Source: Desmodesmus armatus (Eukaryota > Chlorophyta > Chlorophyceae > Sphaeropleales > Scenedesmaceae). From it: a DNA stretch of 64,000 bases. Of this stretch, positions 48,073-61,400 are shown piece by piece. Every line of letters starts with the position of its first letter. Position 1 is the stretch's first letter. Made by a program: the position numbers and the translations under genes. The notes under the pieces are model-generated. The model did no database searches. It saw only the letters and a program-made list of their open reading frames with translations, and had not been told where the DNA came from. Location: contig VIIQ02000185.1 in assembly GCA_007449985.2 (NCBI GenBank), positions 42,501 through 106,500 of the forward strand. Reading direction: 5' to 3'.

Positions 48073-50987
48073 CCGCAGGCTGCAGCAGCTGTCACACTCG
48101 TCCGGCTGCTCCAGTTAGCAGGGGTTGTTGGTGGATGTGTGAGAGACGGTGTGGCGGATGAGGTCAATGACGTGTGGATCTTACTGTGGGGTGCTTTGTT
48201 GCTGCGCTGTGCTGCCACGTCGGCAGATGATTGCACCATCAGCAGCGTGCGGGTGACTGGGTGTGAAAAGTTGCGCCCACTTCAGGCCCTTGGCGTTTGT
48301 GCACTGCAGACAGGAATACTGGTTGAGCATTGCCATGCACTGTGCAGCTGCTCCAGTGAGCAGGCAGTGCTGAGGAGGGGGGTTGTACAAGCAGCATCTG
48401 AAGTGGTGTGTCACACAGGATAAGGTTGAGGATGTGCGCACTCGCTAGTGGGGTGGTTGGATGGTGCTGTGTGCTGCTACATCGGCAGATGACCTCACAA
48501 CGTTGTGACTGAGTGTGAGTGGTTGCGGCCATTTTTGCACACGAGCGATCGTGCAGACAAGCTTAAAGGTCAAGCGCCATCCTGCACTGACTTGAGTGCT
48601 AGTTCATGCTGCTGTGTGGTTGGTAGGGTTGAATTTCTTGCACCTTGTGGCAGCTGAGCTTGTGGCATCGTGCGTAGGTGTGCGCAAGTGTGGAATGCAG
48701 CTGTGCTGTATCAAAGTGAGAGCCTGGCTGAGGTGTGTAAGCGTAGGGAATGCTCTAGGCGTGCAGGGTTCTTGCACAGTGGTCTGCGTGTGGCTAGATG
48801 ATCAGCAGGTTGTTAAACTCCAGGTAGTTATAAGAGTGGTGCACCTAATTGTCAGGTGCTGCAGCAGTGTGACAGGCACCGTCCTGGGAGTCAGCAGTCG
48901 TTGTTGACGGCGAGAGTGACTTCTACTTCCGCGCACACCCTTCCTTCACGGTTTGTGTGCCAGATAACGTAGGGGCTGTCGTCAGCAGCTGGAGTGCAGC
49001 ATTGTCAGTGGCTTTGCAGTATCCTAGCTCTTGCCCCTGGACGTGGGTGCGCAGGATGTTTGGTGTTGCAGCGTGAGTTGAAAGCTCAGATTAGTCAAGA
49101 AAAGCTGGTGGATGTGTCGCTGCTAGTGACAGGTGCAGTCACACTTGTGTGTGTGGGGGGGGGGGGGGGGCAAGTGGTTGCTTTCACCGCCGGGCGGTCC
49201 TCTCCACTTGTGCGACTTGCAATGGAAGGCATCACCTGTTGTTGAGGTCAAGGCATTGAAAGTTGCTTGCATTGTTCTGATTACGTAAAGGGCAGCACTG
49301 TACAAGCTGTGCTGAGTCTGATGGTGTTGCATGGCGTGAGCGTTGCCTGACACACTCGTCATTCTTGTGTCATACAGGTGTCAGGCCTTGACACATCTGG
49401 TCAGGCCTCCAGGTGGAGTCAGTTTATACCCTGGGCCTGTTGTTGCAGGCTTCCATGCTTCCAGTAGGTTTCCCATATGAAGAGGCGCGCTGTTTTTGCC
49501 CCTGCCTGTCATGCCAGCTTTGAATCACTGGCAGTCTGAGGCTCAAAGGCGGCATGCAGCAGCAGCCTTCTGACTTCATGTTTTGTCTCATTGTGTGGGG
49601 TGTGTGCTGTGCATTCAAAACATACATGCCCACATGGCAGGAGTCACAGTCACTGCTTTGACCCTTGCAAGGGCGGCAGGGTCGCATCGGGACGGCCACC
49701 TTCGTGTGTGTATGTGTGTTGCATACTTGGATTACTTGTGTGCGTGCGTGCCTGCATCTGTGCACGTGTGCGTGTGTGGTTTGCACTGCTGCACCTTTGT
49801 GTGGCAGGAGCTTGCATGGTGTGTATCACCACCCGTAAGGGCTAGATGCACGTGGAAATATGTGGCAGCAAGGCACTGTCCTCGGTAAGGGCAGCAGTCT
49901 GTTCCATCTGCAACCATCTGCAACAGTCTTGTGTGCGAAATCCTGTGATCTTGAAGCAAGGTTGTGTGGTTTGTTGGAGAGCTGCAGCATTTGCAGGTGC
50001 GTCTCTGCCACTTGCTGTATACATGTACACATCCCAGAACCATGTGACAGTAACAGGATACATGTTGGCTGGACAGGAAACATGTTTGGCTTGCGCAACG
50101 GTGCAATGGAGCTGTTTGCTAACGTGATTGATCAGGGCGGCAAGGGACCTTGACTACAAGAAAGTGTTCAAAACCTTCAAAAGTGACAGAAAACCTTCGA
50201 AAGTGACAGGAGTACCTGCAACACTTCAGGAGTACCTACAACACTCAGGTGAATGGCATGCCAGGTTCTGCCAGCAAACAGTTGGAAGGCACCAAGATGT
50301 CCATGTTAGCCTTGTGCCGCACAAGGCTCATTCCTGCCAACAAATCCAGACAGCCTTTGGGGGACACTGTCTTTGGCAATCACACCTGGCAACCAAACAG
50401 TCATCCCACAAACACACACATGGGCTTGACGTCCAGATCGCAACGGCTTGCAGGCCACTTCCAAGGCTGACTGCATACTCATTTCACACTTCACATCATT
50501 TCCTCAACACTCAGTCTGGTAGTACCGGGCGGCACAGCGCTGCTGTGCGATTGCTCACACTTTTGACCCATCTGCAACAGCCACTCATCCCACCCACCCC
50601 AGCTGGAACCCACCAACCCTATCACTACCAAAAAAAAGAAGAAAAAACCCTGTCACTACCAGTATCATTCAGCCTGGACCACTCAAACAACTGCTCAGCC
50701 CCCAGCTGCCACAATTCCATATAATACCCTGCCCGAGCTCAATGCACTATGCAATCAAGGCGTTTCCACAGCCTCTGACATGGGCACACAACCGTAACCC
50801 ATCAACCAACCATAACCCATCAACAATGCACACACACATGTGACAGCCTGTGATGCCATCACATCCTGCCCTCGCTCTGCCCTGACACTGGCCCTGGCCT
50901 GCCACTGGCTGCTCGAGGCCGAATGCTATAGCCCGGGGCTCAGTATCTGCTGCTGCTCTGACGCTGTTGCTGCTACTGTTGCATGCA
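48073..50987. other. Intergenic, convergent
   Basis: 3' flank of NRAMP (+) and of the phosphodiesterase (-). Holds a G run at 49157-49169, a TGTGTG-rich block at 49705-49775 and paired microrepeats at 50165-50245 (AAACCTTCAAAAGTGACAG twice, GAGTACCTGCAACACTTCAG twice). From about 50280 it is duplicated at 63190. No gene is supported. Confidence 0.4.
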
Positions 50988-51229
50988 TTACAGCGTCTTC
51001 ACACCCTCCTTCACCAGGGTGTTGTAAAAGGTGACATTGGCATCCAAATGCTGCAGCGCCATCTGCCCGAAGGCTGGCGCAACGGCAGCCAGGGACACAA
51101 AGGCCTCCCGCAGCTTGAAGTGCGCAATGAAGTTGCGCTGGCTTCCCGGCACATCCGTCTGTGCACGGTCAAACAGCGGCGCCACCTGCATGCCGTTCGC
51201 GCGCTCCAGGTCGCCCTGCTGGTGGGCCT
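50280..51229. repeat. Segmental duplication, copy A
   Basis: Phosphodiesterase last exon plus about 700 bp of 3' flank match 63190-64000 in order and orientation: ACAAGGCTCATTCCTGCCAA, GGGCTTGACGTCCAGA, CCACTGGCTGCTC, then the coding end. Offset is about 12.9 kb. The left boundary is approximate. Confidence 0.75.
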
Positions 51230-54200
51230 CTGCAGCACAAAACATGCAATAAAATACCTTCAGTGTGTGAGCACAGCTGGCGCATTCAGGCATATTAAAT
51301 GCATTGGCAGCCTGCCAAGGGAGGACCCCTGCTGCTGGGACTCCCGGTTCGCAGCAGTAAACGAGCACAAACACGTGCATTTTGGGCGGCCGCACCAGCG
51401 CAAAAGACGTAAGGATGTTTCTGTGCATTGCATAGGCGTGACAGGGAAAGAGTATGTGTAACCAGGGCAGTGCCTGACATGCCTTACTCACCCTGTGTGA
51501 CAAAGTTTGCCCACAGTTTGGCCAGGCTGCAGGGCTTTGCGATGTTTGCGATGTCAGCCATGTGAAGCATGACTGATGTTGCGCACATCCTGGCCTCGGC
51601 ATCTGTCCAGGTGCCCAGGTCAGCACCGTACAGCTTCACGTACTGCTCAAATTTCTCCAGCAGCGTGGGGTGGACCTGTGAATCACATGCACAACAGAAC
51701 AATTCAATGCGGCGTGCGCGGAGTCTTGAAGCTATCTATAGCTCCGAGTGAAAGCTTTCGGTAACTGCACCAGCCACAAAGTTTAGTAGTAGGTTTGTAG
51801 TAGGTTCGATGCCATGCATGGCACGATGGCCTCCAGTGATCATTGTGTCCAATCTGCAGACATGTTTTATTTCGGGCAAGGTAAACATGTACGTGTGCGT
51901 GGACTTGACGGTACTCACCACCATGTCAGTCGACAGGATGACCTGCTTGATGATGGTGCTGACGCGCTCCAGCAGGTGGGGAGGCAGCAGCTCGTGCTGG
52001 CGAATCAGGCTGACAGTGGTGGCGGCGTGCAGCTGCTCGTTGGGGCTGTTGGTCCCGTATTGCAGCGCAATCTCATCCTTGGTATCTACCAAGAACTTGT
52101 TGGTGAGACCTGCAAAGGTGGCAAGGTGACAGCAGTTGAATTTCAGGATGGCAGCCTGCCATCTGTATGCGGCATACTTCTAAGGAGGCCTTGACAAGCT
52201 ACATGCCTGATTCCAAGCGCGTCCCTGCATCAACGGCAATGCGCCATTTACCCAACTGTATGCCACTGTTGCAATAGTCTGAACCGCAGCCGCTGTCCTG
52301 CTGCATGCGGTACAGTGCTGCCAGTCAACTGCCTGCAAAGGTCTGCCATGCATGATTACTGATCTGTTTCTGGGTCAGCCAACTTTCAAAGGCTTTGAAA
52401 GCTGCAGAGACAGTTGACCTACCGCGGTGCCCCACGTCGTGGCCGGCGGCCGCCAGCACCAGCGCCAGGAGCTCGCAGAAGGTGAGCTTGCCTGCCAGAC
52501 CATCCTGCAGGTTCAGCAAACAGTAGTAGAATCGTGCTGAGCACTGTACCTTGGGACGCAACTTGGAGCTGTGCTTTCTGTGCTGGCTGTCTGTGTAAGC
52601 ATTCCTAGGAATAGGCTTGACAGTAGAGCTTGTTGAGCTTTTCAGCGTATGCTGCTAGCAACCTAGCCAAAACAAGGCGGTGGTGTCCCTCTGTTTAAAC
52701 AGCAGGGTTTGGGGAACGACAGTGTTGCACACGCGCAGCAGCGTACCTTCTTGATCATCATATACAGACCGTGCGCCACGTCAGCAGCGTGGGTGCTGCT
52801 GTGATACACATTGGGCTTGTAGCTGGCCTCCAGGTCACGCAGGAAGCTGTCCAGCTTGACAGGGTCAAGGGCACTCGTCAGCCCCAGGTCCTTGAGCACA
52901 GCCTTGACAACAGCAAACAGGGGCTTGCCCTTGGTTGCCTGCTTGAGCTTGGTAACGTCAAAGACCTCCCAGCGGTCCATCTGCACAGCAGCAGCAGCGT
53001 CAGCAAAAAGCAGGGCAGCATGGTGCTGTGTGAGACGGTGGAAAGCAGAGCTGCTGGCAGCACCTCGAAAGCATGGTGTCGATTTCAAATTTGAAAATCG
53101 AAATAATTCAAAACGGTGTAGTCTGAAGGGCTTGCCATGCTGAGGCTTGGTTTGGCATGGCGGTGCTGACAGCTTCACTGAGCAGCCCCACTTGAGTTTG
53201 TGTTGGGATGTGCCCGACAGCCTGGCTGCCAAGACGTCCCTTTGTTTTCCATGCCCTTGTCAGTTGCTGAGCCCAACAGGCTTGAACAAGCTGCTGTGGC
53301 CCATGTCGAGGGTCTGGCTTTGTGCAAAAGGATCAACAAGCAGGCAGCACTGAAGCCTACTCAGCGCGCTCAAGCAGCAGTCAGAGATTCCTCACCTTGG
53401 ACATCAGGTCCTCCACAATTGTGCTTATGTTGGGCATGGATGGGCCGGTCATTGCCTTGATGGATGTGACTGGGCTGGCCTCGCGTGTGCTCAGGTCCTT
53501 TTGCAGTGGGTGAGGGAGGGTGCAGATGCAGCAGCCAGTGCGGTTAGACAACCAATTTGTATACACATCCAACACACTTTAGGTCTGAAACAGCAGTCAA
53601 TTGCTGTCATAGCCGATTGTTTCCAGCTGCTGGGATACGATACCCTGAACAGAAGCAGCAAAGCAGTACTGTTATTTTAGTACCATGCAGTACAGTTGGT
53701 GCCATGCATCACCAACTTGTCGGACAAGCTGCATATGTCGTCCCCAGCTGCTTGAGTAACTCACCAGCCCAGTGAAGCTGGCAGAGAGAGTCCTGATGGA
53801 CTCCAGGTTGATCTTGCTCTTTTCAAGGCGGTAATTACGGAAGTTGCCTGCAGAAGATGCCCTCAGGCTCTTGATGGGTTGGTATGGGTCCAACAGGAAG
53901 TCTGTGCTGTAACTCCTGACCTCAAGGTCCTTGAAGACATCCTTACACACCTGCGAATTGCAAGACACAAAATATTTGCAAGTTCAGCAACCATGCCATC
54001 ATGACTTTCCTCACCCTGAAGCCCCAGCCACAGTACATGTACAGCAGCAACCAACTATCAAACAGCCCAGTCTTGCGAGCTGTCCTACCGGACCCACGAC
54101 CGCACCACTGCATGCACTAGACATTTCTCAGCGACATCGAAAGTCCCGATGTTGCACTGCTACTGTTCCGCTATGCTGCAAGACACGACAGTGCTGTTTT

Positions 54201-54253
54201 GGCGCGCAGCTCCCTACCTTGGTCTGGCCCCAGATCTGCAGCTGAACCGCCAT
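50988..54253 (-). CDS. Class I cyclic-nucleotide 3',5'-phosphodiesterase (HD-type catalytic domain)
   Basis: Eight in-phase exons total 1257 nt (418 residues): 54253-54218, 53950-53765, 53497-53396, 52980-52747, 52504-52423, 52109-51919, 51675-51492, 51229-50988. The ATG exon (MAVQLQIWGQTK) has an in-frame stop just upstream. The PDEase I core is complete: NVYHSSTHAADVAHG, ELLALVLAAAGHDVGHRG (HD metal site), NEQLHAATTVSLI, ILSTDMVVHPTLLEKF, MLHMADIANIAKP (metal Asp) and QGDLERANG. These enzymes hydrolyse cAMP and/or cGMP with two metal ions. There is no GAF or membrane regulatory domain, only ~110 residues before the core. The last exon and its 3' flank are duplicated at the right edge of the window. 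Confidence 0.92.
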
Positions 54254-55440
54254 TGAACTATTCAACAAGCTTCACCAGGTGGTTTTTGCTCCGCTTGTTA
54301 CTGAACTAGACTGCTGTGAAAACCAGGATGCCGATATCTTTCTTTCACCGAAAGGTTGGTGCACTGTAACAACTTTAAGAACGCAAAGAACGCTTTGTTT
54401 GCTACTGATGGTAAGTGGAGGGCCTGGTGGTAAGCTCATCACGTCCCCGTTCGGCCAAAACCGTCCTGCGGTTTGGCGGTTCACCCGCCTAAGTTGAAGT
54501 GATTTCTGACCGGCCGACTCTATGAGATCCTCTCACCAACAATCCAGTGTAGTATGCCAGGAATGCAGTGCCACTGCGGTAGTGTGTGGCACACAACAGT
54601 CAAGTGCTGGAGGAGGCCTCCCTAGGCGCCTTCATATTAGAGGATGACTGAAAGTGTGCTTTTCCCACTGTGACAGGCAACAGCAATTGAACCCGCCACA
54701 CCTACCACCAGTACCGCGGTGGCACAGCCCCCCTCCGCCCTCCAACCCGCCAGGTGTCTCCGAGCAAGGTGTCTCCCTGTGGCTCAGTGTATCACAAAAT
54801 ACGGACAGCATCACTGGTCAAAGTTTGGTAGCAAATTGCCACCTCCACAATCCACACCAGGCACCCTAAGTAAGCAGAACAAGTCATCACCACATATACT
54901 AGCCCCCACAAAGTTTGCCGCGCAGCCGATGCTTCTACATGTATTTTCTGACAAGGCTACCAACTAGGGAGGTGGTAAAACGCCATGTTGGCTGCCACTG
55001 CAGCTGCGCAGCTTGAGCAGCACGCTGCTCAAGCGATCTTCATCATATTACACAATTTCCAGCACCGTGCTGGGCTGGGCCCGTGCAATGACAGTCATTG
55101 CGCCAGAGCAATACTTAGCAACAAATCTACCGTGCTGGTTGTTGCTTGACTTCTTGAGCGGGATATTTCCTGTGGTTTCCTATAGTTGTCTGTAGATCTA
55201 GTTGAGCAGTTGTGCACCAAAGGGTGCAGAGTGTTGCTGCTTGTACGTTCCTCAGCATTTTGTTTGCAAGGTATGACATGAGCAGGATGCGCACCCTTAT
55301 TGATGCTGTTGATGCAAGCACTGCTATTGATGTGAGAACTCATTGGCAAATGGCAATGACTGCTGTCTGGCGGGGCATGCTATCCTTGTAGTACAACCTG
55401 ATTCTAACTGGAAGAGCAGTGCAACCAGGCTGAAGCAGGA
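54254..55440. other. Upstream of phosphodiesterase; no gene seen
   Basis: Contains the phosphodiesterase promoter region and a short inverted repeat GCTTGAGCAGCACGCTGCTCAAGC (55011-55034, written in two halves of a hairpin with a CA loop side). No supported exons. Confidence 0.4.
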
Positions 55441-57720
55441 TCGATACAGTTACAGTTACAGTTACAGTAATTGGCTCAGCAAAAGCTGAGCAGCCCACAA
55501 GGGAGCCAGAGGCTCATGGGGGAACAGAAACAAACCCATCACTCGCCAAAATGTGATCAAGAAGATCGAAAACATCGTCACCATCATCTCCTTCGCTGCA
55601 ATCCACAAATTCGTCAGAACTGTCAATGGGATCGCCAAACACAACGTCATCGGGAGGATCATCCTGAGCACGACGCTCGCATGCATTGATAAAGGACGCC
55701 ACCCAGCGTGGATCTTGTGCCATAAATTGTCGCATTGCATCCGTAGGAAGGGCTGCTGGAGAAATGTGTGACCACCCACCAAATGCTTCAAACAACTCAG
55801 CATGCAACTGGAGAGGCACCTCCTGACCACCACATTCAAAAACCACATGAAACTCATCACCAACTCCCTCACCACATAGCTGACATATACGTTGTTCTCT
55901 GGGACATCGAGACCAGCGGCCAGTGGCAACTTCAAAGCTGTGTGCCCCTAGCCGGAAAGCTGATAGCGACCTAACATGCTGGGCGGGAATGCCTGCAGTG
56001 TTAGCAACATAACCAGGGACCTCCGACACACAGCCGCTGCTGTAGCTCTCACGAACAGGCTCGGTGGCAAACCACTGCTCATAAGTGCTCATAGACACTG
56101 CACCAGAGGGAGCCGCACGAGGGTCAACTGGGGCCTCTGCAAACCCCTTGCACCACCACTCATCGAAGGCCGACATCACCTCACAAACCGGCAGCCTCAC
56201 CCAATCAGCACCAGCGTGCAAACCCTCCGGTGGCAAGGCATAGCCAATACGACGCAGAAAGGACTCCAACCCCACACACCACAGCTGCTTGGGGCGGTAC
56301 TGCATGGATGCATTCTCGCGCATAGCAACACTCAGAGGGTCCGTAGATGGCAGATCAGCCGCCCGGTTCCACAGCGGCACACAGGAGCGCAGCCAGGCCC
56401 GTGCAGGTGGCCGCACCCCAAACTCACGCAATAGGAGTTCCCGCCTAGTGCTCCTTCGCAGGTTACCACCCAAGCGACGCAAAAAGACCAGCAGGGGTCG
56501 GTGCAGTGCCAAGTCCATGCATTTGGCAGGGTTTGAACAGGTCTTAAGGACTGACGGGCCCCAAACCTCGCTGCAGTAGGACAAAATCGGAGACACCAGG
56601 GACTCGAACAAAGACACTCGTAGCTGTAGGGTGGGCATCTGCATAGACTTGCACCTAGATAGCATGCACCACATGGCCCGCATGGCAGCAGCAGACAAGG
56701 CAGATGTACAGGCTGACACCCCTGCCGTCTGATGGAAAACAATACCAAGGTAACGGAACTCAGGAACAACGGGAATCTGGGCCCCATCCAGCACCCAACC
56801 ATCACGGGGAATATGAGTGCCGGCCTGTGGCTTGCGCTTCCCAAACACCACCACAGCTGACTTGGCCACATTGACAAACAGAGAGTTGGCATCACAAAAC
56901 ACCTGTAGGGCATCCAACAGAGTCTGCAGGTCCTCCGGGCTAGAGGCCAGCAGCGTGAGATCATCCGCATACAAAAGCACCCGCAACAGGCTCTCGCCCA
57001 AACGCACCCCACACTGCGGGGCATGCTCCTGCAACCAGGCCTCCACCCTGTCGATAAACAACCCAAATAGCAGAGGGGACAAGGGGTCACCCTGCTTGAC
57101 CCCAATGCAGCTGTCCACTGCTGGCCCCCGTTCCCGCCCACTCTTCACCACCATAGGAGTAGACCAGTACATGCTGACCAGACAAGAGAGCATGCTCCCA
57201 TGTGCCCCCAAATCTGCCAAACACTGCATCAGCAAATCCCGCCGGACAAGGTCGTATGCCTTCCTGAAATCAATGAAGCATGCATAAAGCCGATCGGACC
57301 TCTGACACCTGTCCACCAAGTGCTTGAGGACAAACACATGATTGTTGGTGCATTTACCATCCCTGAACCCTGCCTGGCCTGCAGCCCGGTACCCTTGCTC
57401 TTCAGCCCAGGCATCCAAGCGTGTGTGCAGCACTAAGCTGAATAGCTTGCCAAAGACAGACCCCACCGCAATGCCCCGGTAGTTGTCCAGCAGAGAGGGA
57501 TCACCCTTTTGAACACAGCCGACAAGAAGCAAGCACCCCAACAGGTTGGAACCGCGCCTTGCTGGAAAGCACAGTGGAAAATGGACCACAGGTCATGAAG
57601 GAGGGACCCTTCAGTCAGGTCATAGACATGCTTACGCACCCATTTACCATCTGGGAGCTCTACATGCTGGACTGAGATACAAAGTACGTGTGCCACATGC
57701 TTGCTTCACCCTTGCCATGA
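55441..57720 (-). mobile_element. 5'-truncated LINE (non-LTR retrotransposon) with reverse transcriptase
   Basis: A 691-codon frame (57589-55514) continues upstream to about 57696 in another frame; the switch is at a four-A run (57507-57510, T on the plus strand). Visible reverse-transcriptase blocks: DNYRGIAVGSVFGKLFSLVL, AGFRDGKCTNNHVFVLKHL, YACFIDFRKAYDLV, GVKQGDPLSPLLFGLFID, the catalytic LLYADDLTLLA, and KSAVVVFG. The C-terminus has a Cys-His knuckle (CQLCGEG, then H and C in DEFHVVFEC) and an acidic tail. The endonuclease part is missing, as expected from 5' truncation on insertion. Right after the stop codon come a short 3' UTR, the hairpin GCTCAGC-TTTT-GCTGAGC and a (CTGTAA)n tail to 55445. 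Confidence 0.9.
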
Positions 57721-58440
57721 GGTCTGCCAACTAAATTGTCACTGGCCTGCAATACAGCACTCCCAAGAGCTGGGTGAGATGACTCATTGTTGAACGCCGA
57801 GGTCTGATGACCATTCATGGCCAGCAGTTGCATTGCCGTCGGATGCTGGTCGATCTCAAGACAAGCATGCCCTCACACCTCACAGCAGTAGCCCCCAGCA
57901 TCACCGTCCTTGCACCCCAATCCGTTGTTGACATTGTAGCGCCTGTCACTAGAGGGGCCACAACACGCAAGCTTGCCCTTGAAGCAATCACCATGGTCAG
58001 ACGGTGTCAATGCAGCTAGAGCGTTTGGTCGCACTTGCTCTTGTCAAAGTACTGCAGCCGCAGCTTCATTGCGCATATTTGTGCATTGCCTGCTGGGTGA
58101 GGCATCATGCCCTTGGAAGCACATGCGCCAGACCATACACATGGCAAACACAAATCAACAACTCATCCCAGACCCATGCCAAAGCTCTGAATGTTGAAAC
58201 TCTGGCAGAGCCATGCCATCACCAAGGCATGTTTCCATGCTTTCGACTGAGTCACAGAGTCAGCGAATCTGCCTTGCCAAGCCCATTGGCCAATACTTGC
58301 ATGCCAAGATTCGATCATCTATGGCAGCACCTGAGCAAATGCTCACCACATACAACACGCCGTAAACGGCCCATGGTGGCACGTGTACATGAGGCATGCA
58401 GCACAAAGCATGTGCGGTGTACACCGACACAAGCTGAGGT
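57721..58440. other. LINE 5' junction and intergenic
   Basis: On the minus strand 57860-57675 reads as an open frame with protein-like composition (QHPTAMQLLAMNG, SHPALGSAVLQASDNLVG, GKGEASMWHTYF). It may be decayed LINE coding sequence or another element. It has no recognised family and stops at both ends. Confidence 0.25.
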
Positions 58441-61400
58441 TTAGGGACCTGTGGGCCTGCCTGCCACAGCCGAAACAGCTGCTGCCTTACTAGTTGCTGC
58501 CGCTGCAGCCAGCGCTGCGCACACCGGCTTGTGCTGCTTCCACGCAGACCGCTGACAGGCACGCCCACAGTAACGGGCCACACCGCAGCCTGCACAGATG
58601 CAGCTGCGCCCCGACACCAGACCCAGCTCAGTATGGCCAAAGATGTTTGCACAAGACGAGTTGTTGCACATGCTGGGCACTGCAAAGGAGCACATGCCCA
58701 TGCCTGCCGCTTGCAACTGTTTTGCTGTCTCCAATAAGGACACCTTCATCTTTCCATAGGATGAGTCAGGCTGCTCGTCGACCACGCTGTCCCTGACAGC
58801 CTGCATTGCTGCCAACACCTGCTGCAGCTGCTGAGGCAGTGCACGTGCCTGGGGTGCGTAGCCTGCAGCCACTAGCTGCTCCTGAGTGCTGCTGGCTTGC
58901 AGCAAATGCTGCACAGCTGGCAGGTAAAGCTCTGCAACAAAGGGATCATGCTGCACCTTGATCTGAGTCCCAAGCGTCTTCAGATACTTAGCTGAACCAG
59001 CAACTGACTGCAGTTGCCGCGCTTGCCGCAGGTGGTGCCGACCTATGACGAGCATACTGGTCAGCATAAGCGAGGCATCTGCATGGCTGTCACCGTCAAC
59101 AGCCCTGGTTGAGCCGGGCTGAGGGGCACCCTTTGCACCAGGATCAACTCTCACCGGGTCATTGCCTACGCCCCCCTGCAGCAATGCTGCGGCAGTGATG
59201 GCAGCACAATAGCTCAAAATCACCCCTGCTGTTTCAGAGTCCTCCCCAAGCAAGACCTCCTCCGCCTCCTGCTGATCTTCCGTTTCTCGCTGCTGGTCTC
59301 CCCCCTGCTCCTCATCAGCTGCGCCCACGATTGTGTCTCCAAGCTTGACCATGGTGCTCAGCAGGCTCAGTAGCTGCCGCTTCACTTTAGACCCTGGGCC
59401 TGCGGATAGTGCTGCCAGAGCCAGGGCTGAGGGGGAGTGTGGGAAGGCACCAATGACAACATGTCCGATGGCATCAGCCACGCAGGAAGCCATGTACGAC
59501 AGGACATCATCTGCACGTTGAACACCATCTGCGGTCAACTGCTTGGCTGTTGGTGCTGCTGCCGCTAAACGCTCATCATTCTGAAGCTGGGTCATGGTGT
59601 TAGACCAGGCTGCTGCGTGCCGCAGCAGCGCCTCAAACAAGCGCAGAATGCCCCGTGCATTCTCTGCAATGACATCCGGGGCACATATGACGCAGCTGTA
59701 GTGGACTTGCCCAGGTGTGAAGTCCTGTGTGCTGGCTGCACTCACTGCTGCTTGCACCTCTGCTGTTGTGAGGTCGGGGCTCGGCACAACTGCGCAGAAC
59801 AGCAGAGCACATATGTGCTTCACACAGCACTGCACACTCTCCGGCAAACTGGAGCTGGTCACTGTCTCGACAAAGCTGACGAAATCCGCAGACACACGAA
59901 TTCTTTGTGGCCCAGCTGCCTGCCCAACCCGGTGAGCCTGTTGCAGCTGCTGCTCCAAGACCTCCATCTGCTGCTGTACGCGCATGTCCTGCTGCTGCAG
60001 CTGGGTTTGGCAATAAGTGTTCAGCAGCGGCAGCAGCTCTGCCAGCAGCTGGGCACTTGGTGCCACAGTGTACCACTGGGGCTGCTGCTGCTGCTGCTGC
60101 TCAAGCAGCGATGAGGAAGGCAGTGGTGGCCTCACAGAAGATGGCACCACATGCAGTGCCACCTGGGGGCCCATGTAATCTGTTGGCAGGGGCAGGTTGT
60201 GCGGGTTGACTTTGGTGAAGAGTTGCAACAGCGGGCACCCCCCTCTGGCTGACAAGCAGCGGCACGCACATCTTGGGCCATCGGGTAGTCGGCAGGGATG
60301 CTGGCTGTCAGCTGGTGCATCACGAGGCCAAGCAGCATATGTAACTCGAACTGCTGCAGGAGGTGTGCGTTACAAGCCCCACACGGCGTGGAGAGCTGCT
60401 CTACCTGCAAGGCAAAAAGATGGCACAGCAATGTCGGCTGGCCACGTACTGAATTGCTGGCCAACAGACTGCGTGTTGCTCAGCAACACATGCACACGAA
60501 GTTTGTCTGATGCCACATCTCCTGCATGTTGCGTGGTGATCGGCAATCTCTGAACAAGTGTATTGTGCGCTCATCCGACAAGGCGCTACCTGATAGGTGC
60601 CACAGCTGCCAGGCTCGGGCCGAGATGACAAGATAGCAAACGTACGATTGCTACGCGTCAGCAACAGCTTTGCAGCCATCAAGGTGTGGGAGAGTGCAGC
60701 CTGCTGGCGGCTGTTTAGCAATTGATGTGACGCAGCATCCTGCAGCTATCAACGCCAACTTACCTGGGCAATCAACACACCGCCGCTTGCTGAGTTGACG
60801 CAGTAAAAAGTCTCCAGCGGAAACTGGACGGCACAGTGTGTGGCCTGCAACAGGGCGCTTTTGTCCACCCCAAGCAGGCCAAACAAGCTGCTTGACAAGC
60901 TAGTCAGGCCCTCCAGGCTCACACCGTTGCTCAGCCTCTCGTGGCTGCTGTGACTGATGACGCTACTGCTGCTGGCTTGGTGGAGCTGTGCACTGCTGCC
61001 TGCAGCAAGGGCAACTTGCTGTTGCGAGGCACCCTGGGCTTGCAGCGCCTGCCTGCCCATCCCACTGAGCATCCCTGCGTCATTGCTGCCCCCGCCTGTG
61101 GTACTCCTGCTGCTGCTTGTTTGACGCACTTCGTCCCTGGCCTCACGGCCGCTGCCTGCAGCTCCCTCTGCCTTTGTGTTGAGCCCAAACAGTACCTTGA
61201 TGGCTGAGTTGGCGATGCATGGCATTAGCTCAGGACAAAGCAGCAGCTCGCGTGCGCCAGCCAGCGACTGCAGGGAGCTTGGCAGGAGATTGTTGGTCAC
61301 AGCTGCTGCCATCTCCACTGTTGCACGAGCTGCTGCAAGCAGGCTAGCACCGCGCCAGTCCTCGGTGTCGCCTGTGCTGGTGGCACCAACCAGCAGCAAT

